Assembly (NCBI GenBank): GCA_019057775.1
Contig: JAHLWT010000156.1
Span: 1-64,000 of the forward strand
Direction of reading: 5' to 3'
DNA from: Promethearchaeota archaeon
GTDB taxonomy: Archaea; Asgardarchaeota; Lokiarchaeia; Sigynarchaeales; SOKP01
Length of the DNA: 64,000 bases
The notes under the pieces are model-generated. The model saw only the letters and a list, made by a program, of their open reading frames with translations. It searched no databases and was not told the DNA's origin. Shown here in pieces: positions 46,640 to 55,444 of this stretch. Each line of letters begins with the position of its first letter. Within the stretch, counting starts at the first letter, position 1. The translations under genes were made by a program, and so were the position numbers.

Positions 46640-48191
46640 GATTCTTATCATTACTGGTCAACAAGGTTATCCTATTTTAAAAGGAATAATAAAGCATATT
46701 AAAAATCACTCTTTAGAAATACGTGAAGCTCCAATTTCTGTTTCAGCTTTTCTGAGTGAAGATATGGTAAAAGATATATTAGGTTCTCAAGCTCTCTCAA
46801 CTTATGACCTTATTTTATTACCAGGTTTTATTCAATGGGATACAACATTTTTAGAAAACATATTTTCAATTAAAATTAGAAAAGGACCTGAATTTGCTTC
46901 TGATCTGCTACCGATTCTAAAACATTTGGATCAATTAAATTTATCAAACAAAATTCCCGCAGATAGATTGTTCAAAGATTCTGGAGAAAACTTTTATAAT
47001 CAAATCGTAAAAGACCAATTAGAGATTGCTCAAAACAATATTGGCACAAATACTTTTTTTATCAACGAGGATAAGTCTAAAATTTTAATTGGTCCCAATC
47101 TTCCTCCCCCGATAATTGCTGAAATAGTCAATTGTACAGATAAATCTGATAAGAGCATAGTTAAAAAGGCACAACACTACATAAACTCCGGAGCAGATGT
47201 TATCGATATTGGATGTGTTGCTAACAAACCAAATCCTAGTAAAATCAGGGAAATTATCAACCTTTTGAGGAAGAATTTTAATGTGCTTTTGAGTATTGAT
47301 TCGATGGATTCCTCTGAGATCTTAGCTGCAGTTGATCAAGATATTGATATGATCCTCAGTTTTGATATAGGAAACTATAAAAGTTGTATCAACATATCTA
47401 AGGAGATTCCAGTTGTCATCCTCCCTACGAATATAAAATCTGGATATTTTCCTAAAGATCCGCAAATTCGTATTGACAATCTTATGAAATTAACGGAAAA
47501 ATTACAGAACAAGGGATTCAAGAAAATAATTGCTGACCCGTTATTAGAGTCTCCTATAGCTCCAGGGATTTGTAATTCATTAGAAGCTTATTTTCTTTAC
47601 AATAAATTATCACCAAAAAAAAAATTGCCTCTCTTTTTTGGTATTTCAAATGTAGTTGAATTAATGGATATTGATTCTGTTGGAATTAATGGTTTATTAG
47701 CGAGTATTGCTATTGAGTTAGGTATTGGCATTTTATTTACGGTAGAACACAGTCATAAACTAATTGGAGGCGTTGCTGAACTAAAAGAATGTATAAGATT
47801 AAATTATCTCTCCAAATATAAAAAAACACCTCCAATTAATCAGGGAATACATATTTTTAGAGCAAAAGGAAAAACGAGCCAAAAAATCCCAATTATCAGT
47901 GAAGAGCGCGCGATTTTCATTGATCAACTAAATCTTGACTATATTCCCGATAATAGGGGATATTTTAAAATTTATTTAAATCACTATAAGAGTAAAATTT
48001 ATGTACTCCACTTATCAAATGAACATGACTTGCTTAATACTTTAATAGGTACTAGTGCTGAAGCCATTAGCAAAAAAATAATCGACTTAAATTTAACAAG
48101 TAATCTGCAACATATTAATTATATTGGAAGAGAATTATCAAAGGCAGAATTTTGCATATTTTCAGGAAAACCGTATATCCAAGATGTATAA
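46635..48191 (+). CDS. Dihydropteroate synthase-related protein (archaeal pterin family)
   Basis: The DHPS-like TIM barrel has VNCTDKSDKSIVKKAQHYINSGADVIDIG and LSIDSMDSSEILAAV. An N-terminal domain before it is typical of the archaeal DHPS-related family. The first ATG (46764) is 43 codons inside the open frame; the upstream codons read KILIITGQQGYPILKGI... and APISVSAFLSED, which fit the family's N-terminus. No ATG, GTG or TTG precedes them, only an ATT at 46635 overlapping the previous stop. Start uncertain; the long form is given. Role in methanopterin synthesis inferred. Confidence 0.7.
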   Translation: MKILIITGQQGYPILKGIIKHIKNHSLEIREAPISVSAFLSEDMVKDILGSQALSTYDLILLPGFIQWDTTFLENIFSIKIRKGPEFASDLLPILKHLDQLNLSNKIPADRLFKDSGENFYNQIVKDQLEIAQNNIGTNTFFINEDKSKILIGPNLPPPIIAEIVNCTDKSDKSIVKKAQHYINSGADVIDIGCVANKPNPSKIREIINLLRKNFNVLLSIDSMDSSEILAAVDQDIDMILSFDIGNYKSCINISKEIPVVILPTNIKSGYFPKDPQIRIDNLMKLTEKLQNKGFKKIIADPLLESPIAPGICNSLEAYFLYNKLSPKKKLPLFFGISNVVELMDIDSVGINGLLASIAIELGIGILFTVEHSHKLIGGVAELKECIRLNYLSKYKKTPPINQGIHIFRAKGKTSQKIPIISEERAIFIDQLNLDYIPDNRGYFKIYLNHYKSKIYVLHLSNEHDLLNTLIGTSAEAISKKIIDLNLTSNLQHINYIGRELSKAEFCIFSGKPYIQDV

Positions 48192-48204
48192 AAAAAAAAT
48201 AAAG

Positions 48205-48495
48205 TTAAATTATTCTAAAACACGTTTTTAAGTCCATGCCAGGCTCTAAAAGCGGTGAAAATTTCTCCATATTTTTTGGTAAATTTGCCATATGGACTTT
48301 CAAGGCTTCCCCATCCCTATAGACCTCATAAAATAAGATTGTATTTTTAAATTTTGAACCTTTTACTGTATGGGGTATATATTCCAAGCATCCTGGTTCA
48401 CTTTCTTTAATTTTAGGAACAATTTCTTTTAAAACTTCTATTGCTTTTTCCATATTACCATTTTTTACTTTGATAGATGCGATTAACGTAACCAT
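48205..48495 (-). CDS. Antibiotic biosynthesis monooxygenase (ABM) domain protein
   Basis: This 96-residue single-domain protein has the ABM dimeric barrel pattern: LIASIKVKNGNMEKAIEVLKE, then ESEPGCLEYIPH and ILFYEVYRDGEALKVHMAN. Such proteins oxidise quinols or act as small catalysts or chaperones. It is monocistronic, and its role here is unknown. Confidence 0.8.
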   Translation of the reverse strand: MVTLIASIKVKNGNMEKAIEVLKEIVPKIKESEPGCLEYIPHTVKGSKFKNTILFYEVYRDGEALKVHMANLPKNMEKFSPLLEPGMDLKTCFRII

Positions 48496-48738
48496 TTAAA
48501 CACCGATTAATATAATTTTATTAAATAATAATTGATTCTAAAATAAGAAACTATCTAATTTTAAACAACAAATTCATCTAAAACGATTTTTAGAGAGAGA
48601 GAATTTATTTTGATTAAATACTATGTAGTTTAATAAATCCAAATACTTTTTAATTGAATATTCTATTTAAGTAAGTGTAATTCATTTGATTTCGCATTTT
48701 AGAATATAATAATTAATAGAAATTATTGGAAAAATATA

Positions 48739-50604
48739 ATGATCCCCAAGAAAATGGAAGTTTACCTTCGAGAAAAACTTCCAGAAGCAACTCTAAAAAA
48801 CCGTCTTAAAAAAGTAAATGAGAAATGCTACCTTGAGTTTAGGAATACTGATGAGCATTTACTATCACGCTTAGGCGTTGTTGTTGATAATCTTGGTCCT
48901 AGCCTAGTCATCTGCATGTGGAATGAGGAATCTCAAGAAGAAATTGGAGGATATTTAGTAATTGACAATTTGTCGATGGGTACGCCTTCAACAGGAGGAA
49001 TTCGAATGCTTCCAGACATCACACCCTCTGATATCCATAACCTCGCTCGAGGAATGACATTAAAAAATGCAGCTGCTAATTTACCTTATGGTGGTGGAAA
49101 AGCAGGAATTGTTTCTGATACAGATCTTTCAGATGAAGCCCATGAAAAAATAATCCGCGGATTTGCTCAATTAATTCGTCCATATAAGAATATGTATGTT
49201 CCAGGACCAGATGTTGGTACTAATGATAAAGATATGAAAACCATCGCAATTGAGAATGGTATTGATAGTGCTGTTTCTAAGACTGCAGATATGGGAGGTA
49301 ATCGTATTGATGAAATCGGTGCAGCCGCGGGAGGGGTAGTTATTGCCTTACAAACACTGTTAGATATAATGCCCAGATTAAGAGTGCTTCCGCAATTTGC
49401 ATACCTAGAGATCCCAGAACCCAAAGATGTTAAGATTACTATACAAGGATTTGGAGCTGTAGGTGCTCATACAGCACGGATATTCAATAATCGAATCCCT
49501 GAAGCAAAGATAATAGGAATAAGCGATATAGAGGGATATTTATATGATGAGGCTGGACTCCCGATTGAAGAACTTTTCAACCTATGGCAAGAAAAACGTT
49601 TAGTGACTAAAATTTTTTACAAAAATAAGATCATGTCTGAAGGACATAAACACCCGATTAAATACTCAACAGATGCAAATAATCTTCTTCTCGAAAATGC
49701 TTTTTGTTTAGTCCCTGCTGCTCCTATTTTTAATTATTTAGGAGTACGTTCAACTGAAAATCCTTCTATGACTGTGAATCGAGTTGGAAAATGGTCAGTT
49801 ATAATTGAAGGTGCTAATACATATTCGCCTGATCCAAATCGTAAAGCTGCTCGAACTCGAATGGAACAAATTGTGTACCGAGAAAAGGGAGTAATGATTG
49901 CCACTGACTATCTCGTTAATTCAGGCGGAGTTATATTTGCTGCTCAAGAACAACTTATTAAAACTCCAGAGGATCTTCAAATTCCTGAAGAAATTTTGGG
50001 TAAAAAATTAGAAGTTGAGCAATGGTTAGAAACTCATGCGAAAAAATTTGCTGAACTATCAAAAAAACGGTTAAAAGCTGGAGAAGAATATAGAGAGGAA
50101 GTAATACATCATAATATGATTGAGTTAATAGATTTATTAGCAGCTAATCAAGATTTATTACCCTGCAAAGCTGCTGAACGTATAAGTCTCCGACGTCTAA
50201 GTGTAAAAGAGAGCGAACGCACAGCGGAGGACATTATGATTCCACTTCCTACAATAGACATAAGTAGTGGTACTGAAAAAGCAGCATCACTTATGATAGA
50301 AAAAAATAGTGGTATAGTAGCCGTTCTTTCTAATGAAAAACTCGTTGGAGTTGTTACAGATTGGGATATAACAAAGGCTACAGCTGAGGGGATATGTGAT
50401 GTAACACTTGATAGAATAATGACAAAAGAAGTCATAACAGCTTCTCCAGATTTTACTATATTAGATATTGTACGAGAATTTGAGCAGTATAAAATATCTG
50501 CTATGCCAGTAGTAAAAGATGGGAGTGTTTTAGGGAAAGTAAGTACTGATTTAATAGCATCGAGTTATATATTAAATTATTTAAGAACTCATGAATTTCA
50601 ATAA
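48739..50604 (+). CDS. Glutamate/leucine dehydrogenase fused to a CBS-domain pair
   Basis: The N-terminal dimerisation domain has TGGIRMLPD and catalytic LPYGGGKAGI near 115-124. An NAD(P)-binding Rossmann domain follows (IQGFGAVGAHTARIF), with a C-terminal alpha region to about 490. Residues 498-615 add two CBS repeats (IEKNSGIVAVLSNEKLVGVVTDWDI; ISAMPVVKDGSVLGKVSTDLI). CBS pairs bind adenine nucleotides or SAM and usually regulate the attached enzyme, so an energy-controlled dehydrogenase is plausible. Length of 621 exceeds the usual 420 residues. The fusion is unusual. Confidence 0.85.
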   Translation: MIPKKMEVYLREKLPEATLKNRLKKVNEKCYLEFRNTDEHLLSRLGVVVDNLGPSLVICMWNEESQEEIGGYLVIDNLSMGTPSTGGIRMLPDITPSDIHNLARGMTLKNAAANLPYGGGKAGIVSDTDLSDEAHEKIIRGFAQLIRPYKNMYVPGPDVGTNDKDMKTIAIENGIDSAVSKTADMGGNRIDEIGAAAGGVVIALQTLLDIMPRLRVLPQFAYLEIPEPKDVKITIQGFGAVGAHTARIFNNRIPEAKIIGISDIEGYLYDEAGLPIEELFNLWQEKRLVTKIFYKNKIMSEGHKHPIKYSTDANNLLLENAFCLVPAAPIFNYLGVRSTENPSMTVNRVGKWSVIIEGANTYSPDPNRKAARTRMEQIVYREKGVMIATDYLVNSGGVIFAAQEQLIKTPEDLQIPEEILGKKLEVEQWLETHAKKFAELSKKRLKAGEEYREEVIHHNMIELIDLLAANQDLLPCKAAERISLRRLSVKESERTAEDIMIPLPTIDISSGTEKAASLMIEKNSGIVAVLSNEKLVGVVTDWDITKATAEGICDVTLDRIMTKEVITASPDFTILDIVREFEQYKISAMPVVKDGSVLGKVSTDLIASSYILNYLRTHEFQ

Positions 50605-50628
50605 TCTCAGAATATTGAATTCCAACGA

Positions 50629-51759
50629 TTAATAATACTTAATAATGTTGTAGAGAGTATCTCGCTGTGCTGGCTTTTTTCCTGCACTCCGGATTATTTT
50701 TATCATCTCATCTGGAGATAAATATTCTCCATATTCACTACCTGCACTTTTTGAAATATTCTCTTCCATTAATGTGCCTGAAAAGTCATTAACTCCATAA
50801 TTTAAAGAAACTTGAGCAAAATTGGGTCCTAATTTCACCCAACTACATTGAATATTATCAATATAATTATTGAAAAATAGTCTTGCTACGCTAAATAATT
50901 TTAAATCATCCATACCATAACGATGTTTTAGAGGATAATTCTCCAAATTGGATAGAATTGGATTTTCTTTAATGAAAGGTAAGGGAACAAATTCTGTAAA
51001 TCCATTTGTTTCTTTTTGTATATTTCTTAATACTTCTAAATGCTTAATTCTGTCTGATAAATCCTCAATATGACCATACATTATGGTAGATGTTGTTGGA
51101 ATACCTAAATTATGAGCGATTGAGATAATCTCAATCCATTGAGATGTAGTAATTTTGTTAGGACATATAATTTCTCTGATCTTATCAACTAAAATTTCAG
51201 CAGCTGTGCCAGGTATTGAGTCTAAACCTGCATTTTTTAACGTAATGAGGGTATTCTCAATTGAATTTCCATATAATTTTGACATGTAGTAAATTTCTTG
51301 AGGAGAAAAAGCATGAATATGGATTTTATCATCAATTTTTTTAACCATTTTAAGTAAATCTAAATAATAATCAAATTTTAAATCTGGATTTATGCCTCCT
51401 TGTATACACACCTCAGAACATTCTGTTTCTTTTGCATTAATGATCTTCTCACTAATGTCATCAATGGATAGTAAGAAAGCATCATTGTTGTTAGCAGGTA
51501 AACTGAATGAGCAAAATTTACATTGCTGATAACAAATATTCGTGAAATTTATATTTCGATTAATGATGAAAGTAACTTGATTTTCTTTCTTTTCATAGCA
51601 AATCTGATCTGCTACAAATTGTAAGGCAGAAAATTCTTTTCCATCAACTTTCAATAATTTTAGCGCTTCTTTAGAACTTATTTCTACGCCATTTAATGAT
51701 TTCTTTAAAATTTGTTTTATTTCAGGTTTAATGCTACCCAATATCTGGCTAGTGAACAT
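50629..51759 (-). CDS. cofH: FO synthase subunit 2 (CofH)
   Basis: This radical SAM protein of 376 residues has C-x3-C-x2-C in CYQQCKFCSF near 75-84 and the CofH segment VCIQGGINPDLKF near 118-130. CofH joins tyrosine-derived 4-hydroxybenzyl radical to 5-amino-6-ribitylaminouracil, part of FO synthesis for coenzyme F420. It overlaps cofG by 11 bases. Confidence 0.9.
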   Translation of the reverse strand: MFTSQILGSIKPEIKQILKKSLNGVEISSKEALKLLKVDGKEFSALQFVADQICYEKKENQVTFIINRNINFTNICYQQCKFCSFSLPANNNDAFLLSIDDISEKIINAKETECSEVCIQGGINPDLKFDYYLDLLKMVKKIDDKIHIHAFSPQEIYYMSKLYGNSIENTLITLKNAGLDSIPGTAAEILVDKIREIICPNKITTSQWIEIISIAHNLGIPTTSTIMYGHIEDLSDRIKHLEVLRNIQKETNGFTEFVPLPFIKENPILSNLENYPLKHRYGMDDLKLFSVARLFFNNYIDNIQCSWVKLGPNFAQVSLNYGVNDFSGTLMEENISKSAGSEYGEYLSPDEMIKIIRSAGKKPAQRDTLYNIIKYY

Positions 51760-52861
51760 TTAAGATTATATTATCAATAGTTTTTTTAATACTTTCTGGA
51801 CAGAAATCATTCATTTTTACATATTTATTATAAATAGGAAACCTTTCTTTGAGTTTATAACCCTTTCTATTACAAATTTCTTCCAGTTTATTAATTTGGG
51901 GCCATTTTCTTTCAGGATTTATGTAATCTATTGTGAATGGAGATATTCCTCCAAAATCATCAATACCCATTTCGATAAACTGATGTTCATAACCACTTAT
52001 AAGGTTAGGTGGTACTTGCACAGCAATTTCATTTTCAAAAATAATTTTAGCAATACCAACGATTTTTAAAATTTCTTCGATTTGTATTGAATTCTTAGGT
52101 CGATAAGGAATGCCTACTTTATCTACAAAGTTCTGTATTATAACCTCTTGTATGTGACCATAGTTATTATGAATATCTCTTATTAGGTACAAATCTCTAA
52201 CTCTATCTTCAAATTTTTCACCTATTCCTAATAAAAGTCCTGTAGTGAAAGGGATTTTCAGCTTACCAGCATTCTTTATATGTTCTATTCTTTTTGAAGG
52301 TATTTTTCCTGGAGAATATTCATGTACTCCTCCTTTTTTGAAAAGTTTCTTACAAGTACTTTCTAACATTAATCCCATACTAGCGCAATAACTCTTAAGT
52401 CTCTTCATTTCTTCATTAGTGAGTAATCCCAAATTAATATGGGGTAATAAATTAAAATCTAATAAATCAGAACAGATATCTTTAACAAATTCTATATATT
52501 CTTCATATTTTCTTTTCTCTAATTCTTCTCTAACTTCAAAAAACGTGTCTGGTCTCTCTCCAGACATTACTAAAGCTTCCCTACAATTATAATTTACAGC
52601 GCTCTGAATTTGAGTAACCATTTGGTTATGCTCTAATAATATCACATTGCTTTCACCATTCAATTTTGGAATTTTATAATTATAAAAGCAGTATCCACAC
52701 TGATTTTGACAGTAATTTGATAAGGAAATTGTGAAATTCTTTGAATATGTAATTATAAACTGCTCTTCACTTGGTAATTGACTTTTAATTTCCTTTACTT
52801 TATCTTTTAATTTTCTAATAGATAAATCCTTAAAATAACTTATATCTGTAGAATTATTCAT
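51749..52861 (-). CDS. cofG: FO synthase subunit 1 (CofG)
   Basis: This 370-residue radical SAM protein has CQNQCGYCFY near 53-62 (C-x3-C-x2-C) and the family VMSGERPDTFFEVRE segment. With CofH it makes the deazaflavin FO. The operon order is rib7, cofG, cofH on one strand, so the ribityl intermediate and FO are coordinated. Confidence 0.9.
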   Translation of the reverse strand: MNNSTDISYFKDLSIRKLKDKVKEIKSQLPSEEQFIITYSKNFTISLSNYCQNQCGYCFYNYKIPKLNGESNVILLEHNQMVTQIQSAVNYNCREALVMSGERPDTFFEVREELEKRKYEEYIEFVKDICSDLLDFNLLPHINLGLLTNEEMKRLKSYCASMGLMLESTCKKLFKKGGVHEYSPGKIPSKRIEHIKNAGKLKIPFTTGLLLGIGEKFEDRVRDLYLIRDIHNNYGHIQEVIIQNFVDKVGIPYRPKNSIQIEEILKIVGIAKIIFENEIAVQVPPNLISGYEHQFIEMGIDDFGGISPFTIDYINPERKWPQINKLEEICNRKGYKLKERFPIYNKYVKMNDFCPESIKKTIDNIILNVH

Positions 52862-52863
52862 AA

Positions 52864-53535
52864 CTATTGATTCTTATATCTTAAGATTACGTAATTATCT
52901 CTTTTTCTAACTTCTTCTAGTTTGAACCTTGGTCCTTGAACCATTTTTTCAAAACCTTCTCCTTCAACCAAGCTGATAGCATTTTTACCGCCTATAATCC
53001 AAGGGGCTATTGTCAATCTAACCTCATCAATTAACTGACATTCTATAAAACTCCAATTTAATGTACCTCCTCCTTCTAAAAGAATTGATTTTATACCTAA
53101 CCTATAAAGTTGGGTCATGACTTTTATAAGATTTACTCTTTTATCCATTCCAGCTTGTATTATCCTAACATTTTTATCTTTAAATTCTTTAATTTTGTTT
53201 TCATTTACATTTTCGGTTGTACAAATAATTGTGGGATATATTTCTGGTTGATATTCTATAACTTTAGCGTTGATAGGAATATTAAGGTTACTATCAGCAA
53301 CAATTCTATAATATCCTTTATGTTTGTAGAACTTTATATGAAGTTTGGGATCATCTTTTAAAATCGTTCCCTTTCCGACCATTATAGCGTCCACTTGAGT
53401 TCTTAATTTATGTACTTCTTTCCAATCTTTCTCATCTGAAATCTCAGGATCTCCTGCTCTTGAGGCAATTTTACCGTCTATCGTCATAGCCGCACTTAAG
53501 ATCACATATGGCTTTTCAATTTCTCTCAAAAACAC
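52864..53535 (-). CDS. 2,5-diamino-6-ribosylamino-pyrimidinone 5'-phosphate reductase
   Basis: This 223-residue RibD-C/dihydrofolate-reductase-like enzyme has LSAAMTIDGKIASRAGD, VDAIMVGKGTILKDDP, and LLEGGGTLNWSFIE. Archaeal members reduce the riboflavin intermediate before deamination. The gene lies next to FO synthase and feeds the same ribityl precursor. It overlaps the upstream amidohydrolase by 20 bases, strongly suggesting co-translation. Confidence 0.88.
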   Translation of the reverse strand: MFLREIEKPYVILSAAMTIDGKIASRAGDPEISDEKDWKEVHKLRTQVDAIMVGKGTILKDDPKLHIKFYKHKGYYRIVADSNLNIPINAKVIEYQPEIYPTIICTTENVNENKIKEFKDKNVRIIQAGMDKRVNLIKVMTQLYRLGIKSILLEGGGTLNWSFIECQLIDEVRLTIAPWIIGGKNAISLVEGEGFEKMVQGPRFKLEEVRKRDNYVILRYKNQ

Positions 53536-54676
53536 ACCTTCCTTTAATGTAAGTTTTTTTAATATTATAAGATGTGGTTCTTTGCACTATTAAAGGATAA
53601 AATGATTTAGGTGTTCTCTGAGTAGAATAATAATTTGGCGAATTCAGATCAATCATAAAGAAATCTGCATATTTTCCTTCTGAAATAGAACCTATATCAT
53701 ATTCTAAATTAAAAATTCTTGCTGCGTTTATAGTTACCATTTTTAATAATTGTCTTGCAGAAATTTTAAGAGTATTATCTCTAATTCGTGATATAATGTA
53801 AATATATCGCATTTCTTCAAATAAATCGGGACTAACTGCCATTAGGTTATCCGTTCCTAGAGAAACAGGAAGATTTATTTTAAAAAGTTCGTTTATTGGA
53901 GGTAAGCCTACTCCAAAATATCCATTGCAACGTGGACAAAGAATTAATTTAAGATTATTGTTTTTAATTTTTGCTAAATCATCAGCAGTAAAATGTGTAC
54001 CGTGGATAACAATATCAACAATTTTATCCTTTATAATTTCTTCTAGTATCGCTTCTTCCCTACTTAACTCAGCGATATGGCAAGCAATCAATATTTTCTT
54101 TTTAGATTTCAGTTTTTTAAGTATTTCTCTTATGTCTTTTGAAATTATTTTATAATTCGCTAATCCAATTCCATCAGCAGAATGAATAATCGATTCTAAT
54201 TCTCTCTCATCGCGAAATCTCCCTAATACTAAGTAATTTATTGGTGAATCTCGTAATGCTTCTCCTAATAAGGATATTCCATTAATACCTCTTTCTCTAA
54301 AATCAATAAAATATGTTATTCCATTTGACAACATTTCCAAAACAGCATTTTTAATCCCTTTTAATTTTACCTTATCTGGAGTTTCTAAAAGCAATTTATG
54401 TTTAAGACCATTTGGAGGTTCAACTACTTCAATTAAATCTTTATTAAAACCTAACTCTTTAGCAAAATTATCACCAATATGAGTATGAGAGTTAATTAAC
54501 CCTGGAATCAACAAAAAGTTTTGACCTTTTAGACTAATTTCTAATCCATCATCAATATTGTCATATGAAATATCAATAATTCTCCCATCTTCGCTAATTT
54601 TTACGTTAACATTTTGTTTTAATTCCAAATCATCTCCAATTAAAGCAAAATTACTAAAAATGTTCCAATTTGACAT
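53516..54676 (-). CDS. Amidohydrolase-superfamily protein, deaminase-like
   Basis: This 386-residue TIM-barrel amidohydrolase has metal-binding HTHIGDNF near 64-71, HIAEL near 190, HGTHFTAD near 215 and LGTDNLMAVSPD near 265. The layout is that of the MtaD/TrzN-like deaminase group acting on purine or pyrimidine rings. It overlaps the Rib7 gene, which suggests an unknown pyrimidine deamination step in riboflavin or pterin synthesis. The substrate is not established. Confidence 0.75.
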   Translation of the reverse strand: MSNWNIFSNFALIGDDLELKQNVNVKISEDGRIIDISYDNIDDGLEISLKGQNFLLIPGLINSHTHIGDNFAKELGFNKDLIEVVEPPNGLKHKLLLETPDKVKLKGIKNAVLEMLSNGITYFIDFRERGINGISLLGEALRDSPINYLVLGRFRDERELESIIHSADGIGLANYKIISKDIREILKKLKSKKKILIACHIAELSREEAILEEIIKDKIVDIVIHGTHFTADDLAKIKNNNLKLILCPRCNGYFGVGLPPINELFKINLPVSLGTDNLMAVSPDLFEEMRYIYIISRIRDNTLKISARQLLKMVTINAARIFNLEYDIGSISEGKYADFFMIDLNSPNYYSTQRTPKSFYPLIVQRTTSYNIKKTYIKGRCVFERN

Positions 54677-54822
54677 GTATTCTTAGAGTTTTGAGATTAC
54701 TATTTGAATGAAATAATTATTTCAATTGCATTTAATTTATTATCTTAAAATAAATATATTCTGCACGATTATATTTTTTCTTTATAGGTCTTTTTGGATT
54801 AAAAAGATTAATTATTAGGGTA

Positions 54823-55380
54823 TCATATTTTTAACAATTCTAACGCTTCGGTTCTAGTAGCTATATTTTCTTTAAACGTACCTTTAATTGCAGATGTTAT
54901 AATCAATGGGTTTGCTTGCTTAACACCTCTCATTATTTCACATAGATGAGTTCCCTTGATAATAACCATTACTCCTCTTGGGTTCAAATTGCAATCCATA
55001 AGAAAATTGGCTATATCGTGAGTCATCCTTTCTTGAACATTAAGTCTGTGAGCAAAATAATTGACGATTCTTGCGAATTTAGATATACCTAAAAGATACT
55101 CACCAGGCATATAAGCTATATCAACTGTACCATAAAAAGGTAGTATATGATGCTCACACATGCTATAAAATTTAATACCCTTTGAAATTATGATTTCACT
55201 ATACTTTGCTTTAAATAATTTTATGTACTTATTCAAATCTTGTTCATAACCTTCAAATATTTCCATATAAGCGTTGGCTACTCTTTTAGGTGTTTCCATT
55301 GTTTCAGGACGCAATGGATCATTTCCTTCGAGCTCTTTAAGTAAAAGAGTTATTAGTTCTTGTATCCTTTCTTTATTCAT
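54823..55380 (-). CDS. folE: GTP cyclohydrolase I (FolE type)
   Basis: This 185-residue enzyme has zinc ligands in SMCEHHILPFYG near 72-83 and THLCEIMRGV near 145-154, and the GTP-binding EYLLGISKFARIV region. It opens GTP to dihydroneopterin triphosphate. Many archaea use the unrelated MptA; the bacterial/eukaryotic type I form here is worth noting. It supplies pterin for the methanopterin genes of this window. Confidence 0.9.
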   Translation of the reverse strand: MNKERIQELITLLLKELEGNDPLRPETMETPKRVANAYMEIFEGYEQDLNKYIKLFKAKYSEIIISKGIKFYSMCEHHILPFYGTVDIAYMPGEYLLGISKFARIVNYFAHRLNVQERMTHDIANFLMDCNLNPRGVMVIIKGTHLCEIMRGVKQANPLIITSAIKGTFKENIATRTEALELLKI

Positions 55381-55444
55381 TGTAACTACTTTATCAAAAT
55401 ATAATTTTAATATTTTATGAAATTAAAGAGGATATATATAATCA

